This document shows positions 36,001 to 45,900 of a stretch of DNA of 64,000 nucleotides, piece by piece. Numbering within the stretch: position 1 is the first letter of the stretch; every line of letters begins with the position of its first letter. The notes beneath the pieces were generated by a model. It made no database searches, was not told the DNA's origin, and was given only the letters and a program-made list of their open reading frames with translations. Position numbers and translations under genes: made by a program. Origin of the DNA: Streptomyces durmitorensis (lineage in GTDB: Bacteria > Actinomycetota > Actinomycetes > Streptomycetales > Streptomycetaceae); contig NZ_CP097289.1 in assembly GCF_023498005.1 (NCBI RefSeq), positions 8,866,001 through 8,930,000 of the forward strand, written 5' to 3'.

Positions 36001-36885
36001 TCGGGCACGTTCGGTGCCGCGGCCCAGGGCAACTACGCGCCTGCCAACGCCTTCCTCGACGCACTCGCGGAACAGCGGGTGGCCGCCGGCCTGCCCGCCA
36101 CCGCGGTCGCGTGGGGACCCTGGGGCGGCGGCGGAATGGCCGACGGGCAGCTCGGCGAACAGCTGCGCCGCCGCGGCCTGGCCCCGCTGGAGCCCGAGCA
36201 GGCCGTCGCCGCGCTGGACCGGGCCGTCCGACAGGGCGATCCGACGGCGCTCGTGGCGGACGTCGACTGGGGTGTGTTCGCCCCGGCCTTCACATCGGTG
36301 CGGCCCAGCCCGCTGCTCCAGGAACTGCCCGGCGTGCACCGCGCCCAGGGCGCCGCCGATACGACGGCGCCGGTCGACATGGTGGCCAAGCTCACCGCGC
36401 TGTCCGGGCCGGAGCGCGAACGCGCCGTCCTCGACCTCGTGCGGGAGGCGGCGGCCGCCGTCCTCGGACACGAGGGAACCAAGCTGGTGGAACCCGGCCG
36501 GGCATTCCAGGAGTTGGGCTTCGACTCGCTCACCGCCGTCGAGTTCCGCAACCTCCTCAACGCCACCACCGGCCTGAGCCTGCCCGCGACGCTCGTCTTC
36601 GACTTCCCCACGCCGTCCGCGCTCGCCGCGCACGTGCTCGACGGGCTGCCGGGAGGCGGGGCGCCGACCATCGACACCGAACTGGACCGTCTGGAGTCCA
36701 CGTTGTCCCTCCTCACACCGGACGACGAACAGAGCGCGGCCGTCGGAGACCGCCTCCGCGCCCTGCTGTCCAAGTGGGACGCAACGCACAACCGCACAGA
36801 ACCCGCCGAGTCCGGAACGGACGCGCGTACCGCGTCGGCGGATGAGCTGCTCGCGCTGCTCGACGATCAACTTGGCAAGTCCTGA
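12094..36885 (+). CDS. PKS2: five-module type I polyketide synthase (8263 aa)
   Basis: Adds five malonate units to the chain received from PKS1. It starts at ATG 12094 with a good ribosome binding site. Residues 1-33 form a charged docking helix ([13 protein letters not shown]). Modules: m3 KS34-AT-DH(dead)-KR-ACP (Ser1690); m4 KS1748-AT-KR-ACP (Ser3204); m5 KS3263-AT-DH(dead)-KR-ACP (Ser4911); m6 KS4969-AT-DH(dead)-KR(dead)-ACP (Ser6622); m7 KS6681-AT-KR-ACP (Ser8145). The docking tail (about 8190-8263) ends LLDDQLGKS. All five KSs have Cys and both His motifs, and all five ATs are malonyl type. Expected beta-groups are OH, OH, OH, C=O, OH. Residue 220 is a TTA Leu codon, which suggests bldA-dependent translation. 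Parts of m3-m5 use noticeably more T- and G-ending codons than PKS1 m2. Confidence 0.97.
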   Translation: MSNDDKVLDYLKRLTADLRQTKQRLREVEEKDSEPIAIVGMSCRFPGGVASPEDLWRLVESGADAVAGFPADRGWDLESLYDEDPDHTGTTYAREGGFLYGATEFDPGFFGISPREAAAMDPQQRLLLETSWEAFERAGIDPNSLRGSRSGVFVGTNGQDYAALLMAAQEEVEGYAGTGISASVISGRLSYTFGLEGPALTVDTACSSSLVALHLAVQALHKGECELALVGGVTVMSTPGSFIEFSRQRGLAPDGRVKAFADAADGTGWGEGVGMLLVERLSDARRNGHQVLAVVRGSAVNQDGASNGLTAPNGPSQQRVIRQALASAGLTPADVDAMEAHGTGTKLGDPIEAQALLATYGQDRPADRPLWLGSVKSNIGHTQAAAGVAGVIKMVMSMRHGVLPKTLHVDEPSSHVDWSAGAVELLTETRSWPETGQPWRAGVSSFGVSGTNAHTIIEQAPEAEQAPEAEQSSGAEESTPARASMPVELAPWVLSARNADALREQAARLLSGVLGLDPVDVGYSLATTRASLEQRAVVVADDAETRLTALTALAEGKQAAGVVTGSVAGGLLGFLFSGQGSQRLGMGRELSVRFPVFAEALDAVLAEFGPEVREVLFGEDADALNETGVTQPALFAVEVALFRLLESWGVRPDVLAGHSIGELAAAHVSGVWSLADAVKVVSARGALMQALPSGGAMVAIQASEAEVGSDLPETVGVAAVNGPSSVVISGVAADVEVVAERWREAGRKVSRLKVSHAFHSPLMDPMLDEFRQVLEGVSYEAPAIPVVSTLTGRLATAEELTSAEYWVRHVRESVRFADAIGALVAEGVSTFVEVGPGGTLSALGQETAPDAGFVPVLRNDRPEQTALTSAIAEAHVRGVRVDWAAYFAGSGAQRVDLPTYAFQRERFWLDVLPTVGDVAAAGLGSADHPLLGAAVTVGGTDGVLLTGRLSVQSHPWLADYVVQGSVLLPGAAFVELAVRAGDQVGCDLVEELRLEAPLVLPERGSVRVQVWVGAADESGRRELSFHSSAGDADDGHAWTRHATGVLGTGSRSGGVALVEWPPAGAEVMDLEGFYGDLAELGLGYGPVFQGLRSAWRKGDEVFAEVALPEGVKAEGFGLHPALLDAALHTVGLTDGDVDGLPFSWSGVRLHASGATALRVRVTPAGSDGVSLAVADGAGAPVASVDALVLRPVSLEEFAGDGHDDALFGVDWVSVPLVENDVPSVEWTDLEALAGAVELPDFVVLPCPGTSGSDPVAGAHGVAHWALSAVQSWLSDGRFGASRLVIVTRGAIAATADDDVRDVAQAAVWGLVRSAQSENPDRIVLVDLDDESASLDVLPSALATGEPQLALRSGAVSAPRLARVRQSVVDDLGFGAGAVLITGATGTLGGLVARHLVAERGVRNLLLVSRRGAAAEGAEELRGELTALGAEVAFAACDVADRDAVAALLAEHEVSAVVHTAGVLDDGTIGSLTAERIDGVFRPKVDAAWHLHELTRDLDLSAFVLFSSAAGVFGGAGQGNYAAANAFLDALAQHRRVAGLSATSLAWGLWADADGMAGSLDESDVRRITSGGAIPIGAAEGLALFDAAGSTGRAALVPIPLDLPVLRRQARSQPVPHIMRGLVRGSARRAVESGLAVAGSALAQSLAVLPAAEREKVLLDLVVGHVAMVLGHSSAQAVAPERAFKELGFDSLSSVELRNRLNAATELALPATLVFDYPTPAALAAHLGAELLGGVVDVVTNEPVAMVADEPIVIVGMSCRFPGGVESPEDLWRLVAGGGDAVSQFPTDRGWDIDSLYDPDPEQSGTTYSRMGAFLDGMADFDPAFFGISPREAAAMDPQQRLLLETSWEAFERAGIDPNSLRGGRSGVFVGTNGQDYAALLMAAQKEVEGYAGTGISASVISGRLSYTYGFEGPAVTVDTACSSSLVALHLAVNALHKGECELALVGGVSVMSTPGSFIEFSRQRGLSVDGRVKAFADAADGTGWGEGVGMLLVERLSDARRNGHQVLAVVRGSAVNQDGASNGLTAPNGPSQQRVIRQALASAGLESADVDAMEAHGTGTTLGDPIEAQALLATYGQDRTADRPLWLGSVKSNIGHTQAAAGVAGVIKMVMAMQHGVLPQTLHVDEPTSQVDWSAGDVELLTESRPWPETDRPRRFGVSSFGFSGTNAHTIIEQAPTVEESTPAVASVPVGLVPWVLSARSAEALRQQAARLVSGTVDLDPADVGYSLATTRASLEQRAVVIADDAETRLSALTALAEGRQAGGVVTGSAVTGLLGFLFSGQGSQRLGMGRELAVRFPVFAEALDAVLAEFEPEVREVLFGEDADALNETGVTQPALFAVEVALFRLLESWGVRPDVLAGHSIGELAAAHVAGVWSLADAVKVVSARGVLMQALPSGGAMVAIQASEAEVALDLPGTVGIAAVNGPTSVVISGVAADVEAVAERWRSEDRKVTRLRVSHAFHSPLMDPMLDDFRRVLEGVSYEAPAIPIVSTLTGRLATVEELTSAEYWVRHVRGAVRFHDAVVALREQGAEVFVEVGPGGTLSALGLGSAPDAVFLPALRADRTEETALVTTLAALHTRGVTVDWAVYFAGSGARRVDLPTYAFQHQRYWLDVAPEDRTQGLSPAETRFWEVVEDGDLADVARTLDVSSDAPLSAVLPRLSAWRKEQLGRSTADGWRYRVEWRSVAAGSRRLDGAWLVVAPTGEECAGWVGEALTRNGADDVYVLHVDVDAEVVDWAEQLAGLSDLNGVVSLLGLADAGDSTVPAGVVATVGLLQALGDADVSAPLWCLTSGAVSVGADDVVAGFEQSMLWGLGRVAALEQPGRWGGLVDLPEAQDDGAGDLLAAVLAGTSGEDQVALRSGEVLGRRLVPAPLDKASGAGWSPRGTVLVTGGTGALGAHVARWLVAKGAEHLLLTNRRGLDADGAQELCAELTELGARVTIAACDVADRNALADVLASVPAEYPLTAVVHAAGIERSAVLADLDPTDLGGFADVLSAKVNGARNLHELLGDRQLDAFVLFSSIAGVWGSGGQAAYAAANAYLDSLADHRRAEGLAATAVAWGPWGGGGMVAGAGGDAAAQLRRRGLPTMPPAVAIAGLAMALERGDGNVVVADVDWERFAGTFMAQRPSPLLGELPAVRAAFEATSAADGMSELAQRLSGLDEVEQERQLTELVRYEAAAVLGHVSGDAFSASRAFRELGFDSLTAVELRARLSEATGVALPATLVYDYPNAAVLAAYLRTELSGVDVVAPSAPTAVSGVLDEPVAIVAMACRYPGGVSSPEDLWQVLLSGGDAVSEFPTDRGWDLEALYDPDPDGVGTSYSRSGAFLSDVGGFDADFFGISPREALAMDPQQRLLLETSWEAFERAGVDPASLRGERVGVFVGSNVQDYGLVLGGAAEDVGGYVATGNAASVASGRLSYTFGFEGPAVTVDTACSSSLVALHLAVQALRSGECELALAGGVTVMSTPGAFVEFSRQRGLAEDGRCKAFAAGADGTGWGEGVGMLFVERLSDAQRNGHQVLAVVRGSAVNQDGASNGLTAPNGPSQQRVIRQALASAGLAPADVDVVEAHGTGTKLGDPIEAQALLATYGQDRSGEPLLLGSVKSNIGHTQAAAGVAGVIKMVMAMRHGVLPKTLHVDEPSPHVDWSAGAVELLAEARPWPETGQPLRAGVSSFGFSGTNAHTIIEQAPAVEQQEQEEAPEPVCDGVVPWVLSAGDEGALRGQAERLLSVVDDHALADVGFSLATTRSALDHRAVVVAADRSEFLAALAALAEGRATGAVVTGVADEPGRVGFLFSGQGSQRLGMGRELSVRFPVFAEALDAVLAEFGPEVREVLFGEDADALNETGVTQPALFAVEVALFRLLESWGVRPDVLAGHSIGELAAAHVAGVWSLEDAVKVVSARGALMQALPSGGAMVAIQASEAEVASDLPETVGVAAVNGPASVVISGVAADVEVVAERWREAGRKVSRLKVSHAFHSPLMAPMLDDFRRVLEGVSYEAPAIPIVSTLTGVRVTAEELASAEYWVRHVRESVRFADAVGALVAEGVGTFVEVGPGGTLSALGRESAPEATFVPVLRGGDRPEATAVTTAAGQLHVCGVQVAWGAFFAGRGARRIELPTYPFQRERFWPDVLPAIGNVAAAGLGAAEHPLLGATVTLGGTDGVLLTGRLSVQSHPWLADYVVQGSVLLPGAAFVELAVRAGDQVGCDLVEELTLEAPLVLPEQGSVRVQVWVGAEDSSGRRELSFHSSVGDADDGRAWTRHATGVLCEGGRSGGVALVEWPPAGAEVVDLEGFYGDLAELGLGYGPVFQGLRSAWRKGDEVFAEVALPEGVKAEGFGLHPALLDAALHTVGLTDGDVDGLPFSWSGVRLHASGATALRVRLSSTGADGVALTVADGSGAPVATIDSLVLRPVSLDQLGGDGQDDTLFGVDWVSVPLAGGDVSTVEWTDLEALTQAAELPDFVVLSCPVSSGSDPVAGAHGAAHWALNAVQFWLADGRFDASRLVIVTRGAIAATADDDVRDVAQAAVWGLVRSAQSENPDRIMLVDLDDEAVSLDVLPSALATGEPQLALRSGDVRVPRLARVRQSATDDPGFGTGTVLVTGATGTLGGLVVRHLVAERGVRNLLLVSRRGAAAEGAEELRDELTAQGAEVTYAACDVADRAALKELLADHDISAVIHTAGVLDDGMIGSLTAERIDAVFRPKVDAAWYLHELTRDLDLSAFVLFSSVAGTLGGPGQGNYAAANTFLDALAQHRCADGLAATSLAWGLWASADGMAGSLDEADVRRMTRSGVIPIGTTEGLALFDAAGSTGRAALVPIPLDLTVLQRQARSQPVPHLLRGLVRGSARRAVESGLVVAGSALAQSLTVLPVAERERVLLDLVLGHVAVVLGHSSAQAIAPERAFKELGFDSLSSVELRNRLNAATELALPATLVFDYPTPAALAAHLGAELLGGVVDVVTNEPVAMVADEPIVIVGMSCRFPGGVESPEDLWRLVESGADAVAGFPADRGWDIDSLYDPDPEQSGTTYSRMGAFLNDVADFDPAFFGISPREALAMDPQQRLLLETSWEAFERAGIDPNSLRGSRSGVFVGTNGQDYGALLMASRENVDGYAGTGNAASVISGRLSYTFGLEGPAVTVDTACSSSLVALHWASQALHKGECELALVGGVTVMSTPGAFIEFSRQRGLSVDGRCKAFADAADGTGWGEGVGMLLVERLSDAQRNGHQILAVVRGSAVNQDGASNGLTAPNGPSQQRVIRQALASAGLESADVDAMEAHGTGTTLGDPIEAQALLATYGQDRTADRPLWLGSVKSNIGHTQAAAGVAGVIKMVMSMQHGVLPRTLHVDEPSSHVDWSAGAVELLTEAQPWPETGQPWRAGVSSFGVSGTNAHVIVEQAPVVAQAEQAEAPEPVGDAGLVPWLLSAKSPEALREQAARLKSFADTTPELSVADVGRALVSSRALLEHRAVVIGTDRSEFLAALAAVSEGQPTGAALTGVAGEPGRLAFLFSGQGSQRLGMGRELASRFPVFADALDAALSEFDPQVREVLFGEDVDALNETGVTQPALFAVEVALFRLLESWGVRPDVLAGHSIGELAAAHVAGVWSLADAAAVVSARAGLMQALPSGGTMVAIQATEAEVASDLPGTVGVAAVNGPNSVVISGVTADVEVVAERWREAGRKVTALRVSHAFHSPLMDPMLDEFRRVLEGVSYEAPAIPIVSTLTGVRATAEELASPEYWVRHVRESVRFADAVSTLVDEGVGTFVEVGPGGTLSALGRESAQEATFVPVLRGDRPEAAAATTAAGQLHVRGVRVDWEVFFAGRSARRVDLPTYAFQRERYWPDVLPAMGDVSAVGLGAAEHPLLGATVTLGGTDGVLLTGRLSLQTHPWLADSLVQGSVLLPGAAFVELAVRAGDEVGCDLVEELTLEAPLVLPERGSVRVQVWVGAEDSSGRRELSFHSSVGDTDDGRAWTRHATGVLREGGRSGGASLAEWPPAGAEAVDLDGHYDRMAAGGFGYGPVFQGLRSAWRKGDEMFVEVGLPDGVGVDGFGLHPALLDAALHAIGLAGGEGDSGGLPFSWSGVRLHASGATALRVRLSPTGADGVALTVADGSGAPVATIDSLVLRPMAAKPARQNGESLFGVDWVSAPSSDADVPTIETIEWTDLPLLAEAAELPDFIVLPCPGTSSSDPVNGAHEAAHWALHAVQFWLADGRFDASRLVIVTHGAIAATADDDVRDVAQAAVWGLVRSAQSENPDRIVLVDLDDESASLEALPSALATGEPQLALRSGDVRVPRLARVRQSATDGPGFGTGTVLVTGATGTLGGFVARHLVAERGVRNLLLVSRRGAAAEGAEELRDELTAQGAEVTYAACDVADRAALKELLADHDISAVIHTAGALDTATIESMTPDQIDTVFRSKVDAAWHLHELTRDLDLSAFVLFSSAAGTLGDPAQGCNAAAGTFLDALAQHRRAADLPATSLAWGLWADENSTTDSLDEVDVRRITSGGAMPIGASEGLALFDAAGSTDRAALVPIPLDLTVLQRQARSQPVPHLLRGLVRGTARRTADSGAAASALAQSLAGLTEAEREKALLDLVLGHVAVVLGHSSAHAVVPDRAFKELGFDSLTAVEFRDRLNSATELRLPATLVFDYPTPAALVAHLGAELAGTTPVAAARTRTTVAVADEPVAIVGMSCRYPGGVNSPEDLWRLVLDGADAISEFPGNRGWDLDAIYHPDPDHAGTTYTREGGFLHDADLFDPTFFGISPREALAMDPQHRLLLETSWEAFERSGIDPNSVRGRDIGVYAGTSIQDYANLLAAGEESVEGYVGTGNAASVTSGRLSYTFGLEGPAVTVDTACSSSLVALHLAAQAVRSGECSMALAGGVAVMTTPGAFMDFSRQRGLSVDGRCRPFSSDAEGTGWGEGVGMLVLERLSDARRNGHRVLAVVRGTAVNQDGASNGLTAPNGPSQQRVIRQALASAGLESADVDAMEAHGTGTKLGDPIEAQALLATYGQDRPAEQPLWLGSLKSNIGHTQGAAGVGGVIKMVMAMQHGVLPKTLHVAEPTPQVDWSAGDIELLTEARPWPETDRPRRFGVSSFGFSGTNAHAIIEQAPATPVAVPKAAPDPSVLPLLVSARGDDALRAQGERLRAHLVAHPELNLLDVATTLAQTRASLDHRAVVVGQDRDGLLAALGALAEGRTANGLVSGVAAGHRAAFLFSGQGAQRLGMGRELYDRFPVFAAALDEVCAHIDAHIEAKSGSDAKSGSAAPLRDLLFGDDAEALNRTAVTQPALFAVEVALFRLVESWGIRPEVLAGHSIGELAAAHVAGVWSLADAAAVVSSRGRLMQALPEGGAMFAIQATEAEILPELTDTVGIAAVNGPTSVVVSGVAADAEAIAERWREAGRKVSRLKVSHAFHSPLMEPMLDDFRRVLEEVSYEAPAIPIVSTLTGTRATVEELTSPEYWVRHVREAVRFADAVGTLRDQGVDAFLEIGPGGVLTALGQETAPDAAFVPALRGDRSEALELATAAGRLHVRGVSVDWTALTAGGAHIDLPTYAFQRQRYWPTLAQAPSGEVSGAVDARFWAAVAEGDLGELADELAVSLDDPISAVLPRLSSWRQEQAENSAVDGLRYRVTWQPVNEPTAALTGTWLVVSRDGAGEEDVAAALSRHGAQVVSVRTGDAVDRESLAARMATEARTATGDPVAGMLSLLALDPELPSGGLHATLALVQALSDIGIAAPLWCATRGGVAIGGSDAPAAPDQAMVWGFGRVVALEHPERWGGLVDLPGTLDERSGARLAGVLSGTQGEDQVALRASGVYGRRLQPVTSARLGGWDPTGTVLVTGGTGSLGGHVARWLVAKGAEHLLLTSRRGLEADGAKELHAELTALGARVTIAACDVADRDALAALLASVPAEFPLTAVVHAAGTLDDGVLSSLTPERLDAVLRPKAGAAANLDELTRDMDLSAFVMFSSVSGTFGAAAQGNYAPANAFLDALAEQRVAAGLPATAVAWGPWGGGGMADGQLGEQLRRRGLAPLEPEQAVAALDRAVRQGDPTALVADVDWGVFAPAFTSVRPSPLLQELPGVHRAQGAADTTAPVDMVAKLTALSGPERERAVLDLVREAAAAVLGHEGTKLVEPGRAFQELGFDSLTAVEFRNLLNATTGLSLPATLVFDFPTPSALAAHVLDGLPGGGAPTIDTELDRLESTLSLLTPDDEQSAAVGDRLRALLSKWDATHNRTEPAESGTDARTASADELLALLDDQLGKS
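12751..12753 (+). promoter_or_regulatory. TTA codon in PKS2 (codon 220)
   Basis: In-frame TTA (Leu) in the first KS, 14 codons after the active-site Cys, in context QALHKGE. TTA needs the bldA leucyl-tRNA in Streptomyces, so this is a likely developmental checkpoint on translation. I found no other in-frame TTA in this 8263-codon gene by eye. Confidence 0.8.
13465..13518 (+). repeat. 18-bp coding tandem repeat in the m3 KS-AT linker
   Basis: Three 18-bp units starting at 13465, 13483 and 13501 encode [12 protein letters not shown] and EQSSGA. The first two differ by one base and the third is diverged. It lengthens the flexible KS-AT linker and is probably slippage with no functional effect. 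Confidence 0.9.
17335..21820 (+). other. PKS2 module m4: KS-AT(malonyl)-KR(A type)-ACP
   Basis: KS Cys is at 17854-17856. AT spans about 18913-19760 with GHSIGE (Ser 19177-19179) and HAFH. There is no DH. KR spans about 20122-21500 with [11 protein letters not shown]: Ser 21160-21162, Tyr 21199-21201, Trp marker, no LDD, so A1 type and active-looking. ACP Ser is at 21703-21705. The outcome is an L-hydroxyl. The AT end (19621-19926) is nearly identical to that of m1, and the KR half is nearly identical in protein sequence to m0 and m8. Confidence 0.93.
21880..26950 (+). other. PKS2 module m5: KS-AT(malonyl)-DH(inactive)-KR(B type)-ACP
   Basis: KS Cys is at 22399-22401. AT starts about 23461 with GHSIGE (Ser 23728-23730) and HAFH. 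DH spans about 24532-25350 with LADYVVQG: the catalytic His is Tyr (24634-24636), the same lesion as in m3. KR has LDD at 26143-26151 and GQGNY with Tyr at 26314-26316; it is B type and active-looking. ACP Ser is at 26824-26826. The outcome is a D-hydroxyl. The KR is the closest visible relative of the dead KR in m6. Confidence 0.92.
26998..32090 (+). other. PKS2 module m6: KS-AT(malonyl)-DH(inactive)-KR(inactive)-ACP, predicted ketone
   Basis: KS Cys is at 27517-27519. AT starts about 28600 with GHSIGE (Ser 28861-28863) and HAFH. In the DH (about 29668-30470) the catalytic His is Ser (29764-29766, LADSLVQG). The KR keeps the NADPH loop (TGATGTLGG), Lys and catalytic Ser (31414-31416). Its Tyr position is Asn (31453-31455), its Asn position is Gly (31465-31467), and LDD is LDT (31282-31290); the motif reads AQGCNAAAG instead of GQGNYAAAN. 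Two of the four tetrad residues are lost, so no reduction is expected and the beta-ketone should persist. ACP Ser is at 31957-31959. Confidence 0.92.
32134..36660 (+). other. PKS2 module m7: KS-AT(malonyl)-KR(B type)-ACP
   Basis: KS Cys is at 32653-32655. AT starts about 33721 with GHSIGE (Ser 34030-34032) and HAFH, plus a short repetitive insert (33847-33882). There is no DH. KR has LDD (GTLDDGV) and AQGNYAPAN with Tyr at 36034-36036, so it is B type and active-looking. It is the only DH-less module here with a B-type KR. ACP Ser is at 36526-36528. The outcome is a D-hydroxyl. Acidic docking residues follow to the gene end. Confidence 0.92.
33847..33882 (+). repeat. 18-bp coding repeat in the m7 AT
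   Basis: Two 18-bp units (17 of 18 bases identical) encode AKSGSD and AKSGSA in a loop of the AT between the N-terminal helix and LRDLLFG. The other ATs in the window lack this insert. Confidence 0.88.
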
Positions 36886-36933
36886 GCACGAGCCGCTCCC
36901 GCTGCTCGACGAACAACTCGGTCGGTCCTGAGC
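36855..36933 (+). repeat. Duplicated PKS gene 3' end in the PKS2-PKS3 junction
   Basis: Copy 1 (36855-36887) is the true end of PKS2, encoding LLDDQLGKS then stop. Copy 2 (36901-36933) matches 28 of 33 bases and would encode LLDEQLGRS then stop, but in a different frame and after the PKS2 stop. All but one of the differences fall at positions consistent with codons of a related docking tail, so copy 2 looks like the relic of another PKS gene end. Confidence 0.88.
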
Positions 36934-36962
36934 CGATGAACTCACCTGAAGGGTCGCAACAC
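36886..36962. other. PKS2-PKS3 spacer (77 bp)
   Basis: Non-coding gap holding the relic docking-tail copy (36901-36933) and the PKS3 ribosome binding site. No promoter or terminator was recognised. Confidence 0.8.
36947..36953 (+). promoter_or_regulatory. Ribosome binding site of PKS3 (decides the start)
   Basis: TGAAGGG lies 9 bases before the ATG at 36963. The alternative ATG at 36936 has no comparable site. Starting at 36963 also gives [13 protein letters not shown], which matches the N termini of PKS2 and PKS4. Confidence 0.85.
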
Positions 36963-39900
36963 ATGTCCAACGAGGAGAAGTACCTCGACTACCTCCGCCG
37001 AGCCTCCGTGGACCTCCAGGAGGCACGCGGCAAGCTGCGGGAGGCCGAGGAGCGCGAGGCCGAGCCGATCGCGATCGTCGGCATGAGCTGCCGGTTCCCC
37101 GGTGGTGTGCGCTCGCCGGAGGACCTGTGGCGACTCCTGGAGGACGGCAAGGACGCCGTCTCCGAGTTCCCCACCAACCGTGGGTGGGACCTGGAGGCAC
37201 TCTTCGACGACGACCCCGACCGGCAGGGGACCTGCTACACCCGTGAGGGCGCCTTCATCCACGACGTGCCGGACTTCGACCCGGCCTTCTTCGGGATCTC
37301 ACCGCGCGAGGCCGCGGCGATGGACCCGCAGCAGCGCTTACTCCTGGAGACGTCCTGGGAGGCCTTCGAGCGCGCGGGCATCGACCCGCACACGCTGCGG
37401 GGCAGCAGGTCGGGCGTGTTCGTCGGCACCAACGGCCAGGACTACCTGGCACGCCTGCTGACCGGCGCGCCGGAGGGCTACGAGGGCTACCTCGGCACCG
37501 GCAACGCGGCGAGCGTCATCTCCGGCCGGCTGTCCTACACCTTCGGTTTCGAGGGCCCGGCGCTGACGGTGGACACCGCCTGCTCGTCGTCCCTGGTCGC
37601 CATGCACCTCGCGGTGCACGCGCTGCGGCACGGCGAGTGCCCGATCGCCCTCGCGGGCGGTGTCACCGTCATGTCGACGCCGGGAGTCTTCATCGACTTC
37701 AGCCGCCAGCGCGGCCTGGCCATGGACGGCCGTGTCAAGGCGTTCGCCGACGCCGCCGATGGCACCGGCTGGGGCGAGGGCGTCGGCCTGCTGGTCCTCG
37801 AGCGTCTCTCGGACGCGGAGCGCAACGGCCACGAGGTCCTTGGTGTGATCCGCGGCTCGGCGGTGAACCAGGACGGCGCATCGAACGGCCTGACGGCGCC
37901 GAACGGCCCTTCCCAACAGCGGGTCATCCGCCAGGCGCTGGCGAGCGCACAGCTCACCGCGGCGCAGGTGGACGCGGTGGAGGCGCACGGTACGGGCACG
38001 AAGCTGGGCGACCCGATCGAGGCGCAGGCGCTCCTGACGGCCTACGGCCAGGACCGGCCCGCCGACCGGCCGCTGTGGCTGGGCTCGGTGAAGTCGAACA
38101 TCGGTCACACGCAGGCGGCCGCGGGTGTGGCCGGTGTGATCAAGATGGTGATGGCGATGCGGCAGGGTGTGCTGCCGAAGACCCTCCACGTGGATGAGCC
38201 GTCGTCGCATGTGGACTGGTCTGCGGGCGCAGTTGAACTGCTGACGGAGGCGCGTCCGTGGCCGGAGACGGGTCAGCCGTGGCGGGCGGGTGTGTCGTCG
38301 TTCGGCGTGAGCGGGACGAACGCGCATGTCATCGTCGAGCAGGCTCCTGTGGTCGCGCAGGAGGAGCAGGCACAGGCACCGGAGCCGGTGGGCGACGCGG
38401 GCCTGGTGCCGTGGGTCCTTTCGGCACGGAGTGCCGAGGCGCTGCGGGAACAGGCGGCCCGGCTCAAGTCCTTCGTGGACGAGGCGTCGGATCTGGCCGT
38501 GGCGGACGTGGGCCGTGCGCTGGTGTCCTCGCGTGCGGTGCTTGAGCACCGTGCGGTGGTGGTCGCCGGTGAGCGGTCCGATTTCCAGGCGGCTTTGGCA
38601 GCCGTGGCCGAGGGCCGGACGACCGGCGCCGTGGTCACGGGCCTTGCCGACGCCCCCGGCCGACTGGCTTTCCTGTTCTCGGGTCAGGGTTCGCAGCGAC
38701 TCGGTATGGGCCGTGAACTGGCCGCCCGTTTCCCGGTGTTCGCCGATTCCCTGGACGCTGTGCTTGCGGAGTTCGGGCCTGAGGTCCGTGAGGTGTTGTT
38801 CGGTGAGGATGCCGATGCGCTGAACGAGACCGGGGTGACGCAGCCCGCGCTGTTCGCGGTCGAGGTGGCGTTGTTCCGGCTCCTTGAGTCGTGGGGTGTG
38901 CAGCCCGACGCACTGGCGGGGCATTCGATCGGTGAGCTGGCTGCCGCGCATGTGGCTGGTGTGTGGTCGCTGGAGGACGCGGTCAAGGTGGTGTCGGCGC
39001 GTGGTGCGCTGATGCAGGCGCTGCCGTCCGGTGGCGCGATGGTGGCGATCCAGGCGTCCGAGACCGAGGTCGCATCGGATCTGCCGGAGACGGTGGGCAT
39101 TGCCGCGGTCAACGGCCCCTCGTCAGTGGTGATTTCGGGTGTGGCCGCTGATGTTGAGGCGGTGGCGGAGCGTTGGCGTGAGGCGGGCCGCAAGGTGTCT
39201 CGCCTGAAGGTGAGTCATGCGTTCCACTCGCCGCTGATGGCCCCGATGCTTGACGACTTCCGCCGGGTGCTTGAAGAGGTGTCGTACGAGGCACCGTCGA
39301 TTCCGATCGTGTCGACGCTGACCGGAGTCCGCGCGACCGCCGAGGAGTTGGCGTCGGCGGAGTACTGGGTGCGGCACGTGCGTGAGTCGGTGCGGTTCGC
39401 CGCTGCCGTCGGCACGCTCGTGGACGACGAAGTGACCGCGTTCGTCGAGGTCGGTCCGGGCGGGACGCTGTCGGCGCTGGGTCAGCAGTCCGCACCTGAT
39501 GCGGCCTTCGTGCCGGTGCTGCGTGGTGACCGCCCGGAAGCGGTCGCCGCTACGACGGCCGCAGGACATCTGCATGTGCGAGGCGTCCGAGTGGACTGGG
39601 AGGTGTTCTTCGCCGATCGCAGTGCGCGGCGGGTGGACCTGCCGACGTACGCCTTCCAGCGCGAGCGCTACTGGCTGGACGCTCCCTCCGCCGCCGATAT
39701 GGAGGTTGAGCTCCTGTCGCCGGTGGAGGCGCGGTTCTGGGGCGTCGTGGAGGACGGCGACATCGCCGACCTCGCCCGTACGCTGGATGTGTCGTCGGAC
39801 GCTCCGCTGAGTGCGGTGCTGCCGAGGCTTTCCGCGTGGCGCAAGGAGCAGCAGGGCCGCTCCACCGTGGACGGCTGGCGGTACGGGGTCGAGTGGCGGT

Positions 39901-42900
39901 CGGTGGCTGCCGGGTCCGGGCGCCTGGATGGTGGCTGGCTGGTTGTCGCGCCGGTGGGTGAGGACCGTGCCGATTGGGTGCGTGAGTCGCTGACCCGGAA
40001 CGGCGCGGACGACGTGCACGTCCTGCACGTGGACCCGGAAGGGGCCGACTGGGCGGAGGAGTTGGCCGGTCTGTCGGCCCTGAGTGGTGTGGTCTCGCTC
40101 CTCGGGCTCGCCGATGCGGGTGATTCGACTGTGCCCGCGGGTGTCGCGGCCACGATCGGTCTGTTGCAGGCACTCGGTGGAGCGGACGTGCCGCTGTGGT
40201 GCCTGACGTCGGGCGCGGTGTCGGCGGGTGCGGACGATGTGGTCGCCGGGTTCGAGCAGTCGATGCTGTGGGGTCTGGGCCGGGTGGCCGCGCTGGAGCA
40301 GCCCGGCCGCTGGGGCGGCCTGGTCGATCTGCCCCAAGCGCAGGACGAGGCGACCGGCGACCTTCTCGCATCCGCCCTCGCCGACCCGAACGGCGAGGAC
40401 CAGATCGCCCTGCGTGGCGGCGGAATCCTCGGGCGCAGGCTGGTGCCCGCGCCGATGAGTACGAACACCCTCGGCGCCGGCTGGACGCCGAGTGGGACGG
40501 TCCTTGTGACCGGAGGCCTAGGTGCCCTGGGTGGTCATGTGTCCCGCTGGTTGGCGGGGCACGGGGCCGAGCACGTCGTGCTGGTGAGCCGTCGCGGACG
40601 CGCTGCTGATGGTGCCGCGGAGCTGGAGGCCGAACTCGTCGAGCTGGGCGCACGCGTCACGTTCGCCGCCTGCGACATGGCGGACAGGGAGTCCGTCGCC
40701 GAGCTGCTGGAGAGCATCCCGTCGCTCACTGCGGTGGTGCACGCGGCGGGTATCGAGCGTTCGGGTGTTCTTGCCGACCTTGACCCGGCTGATCTGGGTG
40801 GGTTCGCTGACGTGTTGTCGGCGAAGGTGGACGGCGCGCGCAACCTCCACGAGCTGCTGGGTGACCGGCAGTTGGACGCGTTCGTACTGTTCTCGTCCAT
40901 TGCTGGTGTGTGGGGCAGTGGTGGTCAGGGAGCGTATGCGGCTGCCAACGCCTATCTGGACTCCCTTGCTGGTCACCGTAGGGCGGTGGGTTTGCCTGCT
41001 ACGGCGGTTGCGTGGGGTCCGTGGGGTGGTGGCGGTATGGTCGCCGGCGCCGGTGGCGATGCGGCGGGGCACTTGCGTCGCAGGGGTCTGCCGACGATGG
41101 ATCCGGCGGTGGCGATTGCGGGTCTGGCCATGGCGTTGGAGCGTGGTGACGGCAATGTGGTCGTCGCTGATGTGGATTGGGAGCGGTTCGCGGGCACGTT
41201 CATGGCGCAGCGACCGAGCCCTCTGCTGGGTGAACTGCCTGCGGTGCGTGCGGCGTTCGAGGCGACGTCGGCGGCTGGCGGTATGTCTGAGCTGGCGCAG
41301 CGCCTGTCCGGTCTGGATGAGGTGGAGCAGGAGCGGCAGCTCACGGAGTTGGTGCGGTATGAGGCTGCGGCGGTGCTGGGCCATGTGTCGGGGGATGCGT
41401 TCTCGGCGTCTCGTGCGTTCAGGGAGTTGGGCTTTGACTCGCTGACGGCGGTGGAGTTGCGTGCCCGGCTGAGTGAGGCCACGGGTGTGGCGTTGCCTGC
41501 GACGCTGGTCTACGACTACCCGAACGCGGCGGTACTCGCCACGTATCTGCGTACCGAACTGTCCGGCGTGGTCCCCACTGCCTCCGCTTCCGTGACCGTG
41601 TCGAGCGCGTCCGATGAGCCGATCGCGATCGTGGCGATGTCGTGCCGGTTCCCGGGCGGTGTGTCGAGCCCGGAGGAACTGTGGGACGTCGTCCTCGCGG
41701 GTGAGGACGCGGTGTCGGAGTTCCCGACCGATCGTGGTTGGGACTTGGAGGCGCTGTACGACCCCGACCCGGACGGTGTGGGAACCTCATACTCGCGTTC
41801 CGGTGCCTTCCTGTCCGACGTGGGCGCCTTCGACCCGGCGTTCTTCGGGATCTCGCCGCGCGAGGCCCTTGCCATGGACCCGCAGCAGCGACTGCTCCTT
41901 GAGACCTCGTGGGAGGCCTTCGAGCGGGCAGGCATCGACCCGGGTTCGCTGCGCGGTGAGCGCGTCGGCGTGTTCGTAGGCTCGAACATGCAGGACTACG
42001 GATGGGTGCTGGGCGCGGCTGCCGACGACATGGGCGGATACGTGGCGACCGGCAACGCGGCCAGCGTGGCCTCCGGCCGCCTGTCCTACACCTTCGGCCT
42101 TGAGGGCCCGGCCGTCACGGTGGACACGGCGTGCTCGTCGTCGCTGGTGGCCCTGCACCTGGCGGTGCAAGCACTGCAAAGGGGCGAGTGCGAACTGGCC
42201 CTTGCCGGCGGTGTGACGGTGATGTCGACGCCGACCTCGTTCGTCGAGTTCAGCCGCCAGCGTGGTCTCGCGGTGGACGGCCGCTGCAAGGCGTTCGCCG
42301 CCGGTGCCGACGGCACCGGCTGGGGCGAGGGCGTCGGCATGCTGTTCGTCGAACGGCTCTCGGACGCTCAGCGCAACGGCCACCAGGTGCTGGCCGTCGT
42401 CCGCGGATCCGCGGTCAACCAGGACGGTGCGTCCAACGGGCTTACCGCCCCGAACGGCCCGTCGCAGCAGCGCGTGATCCGCCAGGCGCTCGCCAGCGCG
42501 GGCCTGGAGTCGGCCGACGTGGACGTGGTCGAGGCGCACGGCACCGGTACGAAGCTGGGCGACCCCATCGAGGCGCAGGCTGTCCTTGCCACCTACGGCC
42601 AGGACCGGCCCGCCGACCGGCCGTTGTGGCTGGGCTCGATCAAGTCGAACCTTGGCCACACGCAGGCCGCTGCCGGTGTGGCGGGCGTGATCAAGATGGT
42701 CATGTCGATGCGGCACGGCGTACTGCCCAAGACGCTGCACGTGGACGAGCCGTCACCCCACGTGGACTGGTCCGCGGGTGCGGTGGAGTTGCTCACCGAC
42801 GAACGTGAGTGGCCTGCTGTGGACCGGCCGTGGCGCGCGGGTGTGTCGTCTTTCGGCTTCAGTGGCACAAACGCGCACACCATCATCGAGCAGGCCCCCG

Positions 42901-45900
42901 CCGTCGAGCAGGAGGAGCAGGCGGAGGCTCCGGAGCCGATGGCAGGCGAGGGCCTGGTGCCGTGGCTGCTGTCGGCCAAGAGCCCCGAGGCGCTGCGGGA
43001 GCAGGCCGCACGGCTCAAGTCCTTCGCGGACGCGGCTCCCGAGCTGAGTGTGGCGGACGTGGGCCGTGCGCTGGTGTCCTCGCGTGCGGTGCTTGAGCAC
43101 CGTGCCGTGGTGGTCGGAGCCGACCGGGCGGAACTGGTGGCCGCATTGGAGGCCATGGCCGAGGGTCAGGCAACCGGAGCTGTGGTCAAGGGAGTTGCTG
43201 ACGAGCCCGGCCGACTTGGATTCCTGTTCTCGGGTCAGGGTTCGCAGCGACTCGGGATGGGGCGCGAACTGGCCGCCCGTTTCCCGGTGTTCGCCGATGC
43301 GCTGGACGCCGTACTGGGCGAGTTCGACCCGCAGGTACGCGAAGTCCTCTTCGGTGAGGACGCCGATGCGCTGAACGAGACGGGGGTGACCCAGCCCGCG
43401 CTGTTCGCGGTCGAGGTCGCCCTGTTCCGTCTCCTCGAGTCGTGGGGTGTCCGGCCCGACATGTTGGCCGGGCACTCGATCGGCGAGCTGGCCGCGGCTC
43501 ACGTGGCGGGCGTCTGGTCGCTGTCCGACGCGGTCAAGGTGGTGTCGGCTCGTGCCGGGCTGATGCAGGCGCTGCCGTCCGGTGGCGCGATGGTCGCGAT
43601 CCAGGCGTCCGAGGCCGAGGTCGCATCGGACCTGTCGGAGTCCGTCGGGATTGCTGCGGTCAACGGCCCGTCGTCAGTGGTGATTTCGGGTGTCGCGGGT
43701 GATGTGGAGGCGGTGGCTGAGAGTTGGCGCGAGGCAGGCCGGAAGGTGTCTCGCCTGAAGGTGAGCCACGCGTTCCACTCGCCGCTGATGGACCCCATGC
43801 TCGACGAGTTCCGCCGGGTTCTGGAGGGCGTGTCGTACGAGGCTCCCGCGATTCCGATCGTGTCGACGCTGACCGGAGTCCGCGCGACCGCCGAGGAGTT
43901 GGCGTCGGCGGAGTACTGGGTGCGGCATGTGCGTGAGTCGGTGCGGTTCGCCGACGCCGTGAGCACGCTCGTCGACGAGGGCGTTGCGACGTTTGTCGAG
44001 GTGGGTCCCGGAGGGACGCTCTCCGCGCTGGGCCAGGAGACCGCGCCCGATGCCGGGTTCGTCCCGGTGCTGCGGAACGACCGCCCGGAGGCGGTTGCCG
44101 CGACGACGGCCGCGGGACAGCTGCACGTACGCGGCGTCCGAGTGGACTGGGATGTGTTCTTCACCGGTCGCGGTGCGCGGTGGGCCGACCTGCCGACGTA
44201 CGCGTTCCAGCGCGAGCGCTACTGGCCTGACGTCCAGCCGGTGATCGGCAACGTCGCGGCGGCCGGGCTCGGTGCCGCCGAGCACCCGCTCCTCGGCGCG
44301 ACCGTCACCCTCGGCGGCACGGACGGTGTGCTGCTGACCGGCCGGTTGTCGGTCCGGACCCATCCGTGGCTGGCCGATCACGAGATCATGGGCTCGGTGC
44401 TGCTGCCCGGTACGGCGTTCGTCGAGCTGGCGGTGCGCGCCGGTGACCAGGTCGGGTGCGACCTGGTCGAGGAGTTGACACTGGAGGCGCCGCTCGTTCT
44501 GCCCGAGCAGGGTTCGGTGCGGGTTCAGGTGTGGGTCGGTGCGGCGGACGAGTCGGGCCGGCGCGAGCTGAGCTTCCACTCCAGCGTGGGCGACACCGAC
44601 GACGGCCGTGCGTGGACCCGGCACGCCACCGGTGTGCTGGGAGCAGGCGGCCGCTCCGGCGGGGCTTCGCTGGCCGAGTGGCCGCCCGCAGGCGCGGAGG
44701 CCGTGGACCTGGACGGCTACTACGACCGCATGGTGGCGGGTGGCTTCGGCTACGGGCCGGTGTTCCAGGGGCTGCGGTCGGCCTGGCGCAGCGGCAACGA
44801 GATGTTCGCAGAGGTCGCGCTCCCGGACGGCGTGAAGGCTGAGGGATTCGGTCTGCACCCGGCGCTGTTGGACGCGACGCTGCAAGCCATCGGGCTGATG
44901 GGCGAGGCCGACGCTCCCGGCAAGCTGCCGTTCTCGTGGTCGGGTGTGCGGCTGCACGCCTCGGGTGCGACGGCTCTGCGGGTGCGCCTGTCACCCACCG
45001 GCGCGGACGGAGTGGCGCTGACGGTCGCGGACGGCTCCGGCGCACCGGTGGCCACGATCGATTCACTGGTCCTGCGCCCGGCCGCACCTGCCCAGGTCGC
45101 CGCTGACGACCGCGATGACGCGCTGTTCGGCGTCGACTGGGTATCGGTGCCCCTGGCCAGGGACGATGTTTCGACGGTCGAGTGGACCGACCTGGAGGCG
45201 CTGACACAGGCGGCAGAGCTGCCTGACTTCGTTGTTCTGTCGTGCCCGGTCAGCTCCGGGTCCGACCCGGTGGCCGGTGCGCACGAGGCCGCGCACTGGG
45301 CACTGAACGCGGTGCAGTCCTGGCTCAACGACGAGCGGTTCGACGCGTCGCGCCTGGTCATCGTCACCAACGGCGCGATTGCCGCCACGGCCGATGACGA
45401 CGTACGAGATGTCGCGCAGGCAGCGGTGTGGGGTCTGCTGCGGTCCGCTCAGTCGGAGAACCCGGACCGGATCGTGCTGGTCGACCTCGACGACGAGGCG
45501 TCCTCGCGCGACGTACTGCCGTCCGCGCTGGCCACCGGTGAGCCGCAGTTGGCGCTGCGCTCGGGTGCTGCCAGCGCCCCGCGCCTGGCCAGGGCCCGGC
45601 AGTCCGTGGTCGAAGACCCCGGCTTTGGCACCGGCGCCGTGTTGCTCACTGGCGCGACGGGAACGCTGGGTGGCCTTGTCGCCCGGCACCTGGTGGCCGA
45701 GCGAGGCGTGCGCAACCTGCTCCTGGTGAGCAGGCGTGGTGCTGCGGCCGAGGGCGCCGAAGAACTGCGTGGCGAACTCACCGCGCAGGGCGCCGAAGTG
45801 ACGTACGCGGCATGCGACGTGGCCGACCGCGCAGCCCTCCAGGCGCTGCTCGCCGAGCACGACATATCCGCTGTGGTGCACACCGCAGGCGTGCTGGACG

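Noticed and set aside
36936..36938. ATG at 36936 as the PKS3 start
   Set aside because: It has no suitable ribosome binding site and adds nine residues not seen in PKS2 or PKS4. ATG 36963 has TGAAGGG at a proper distance.
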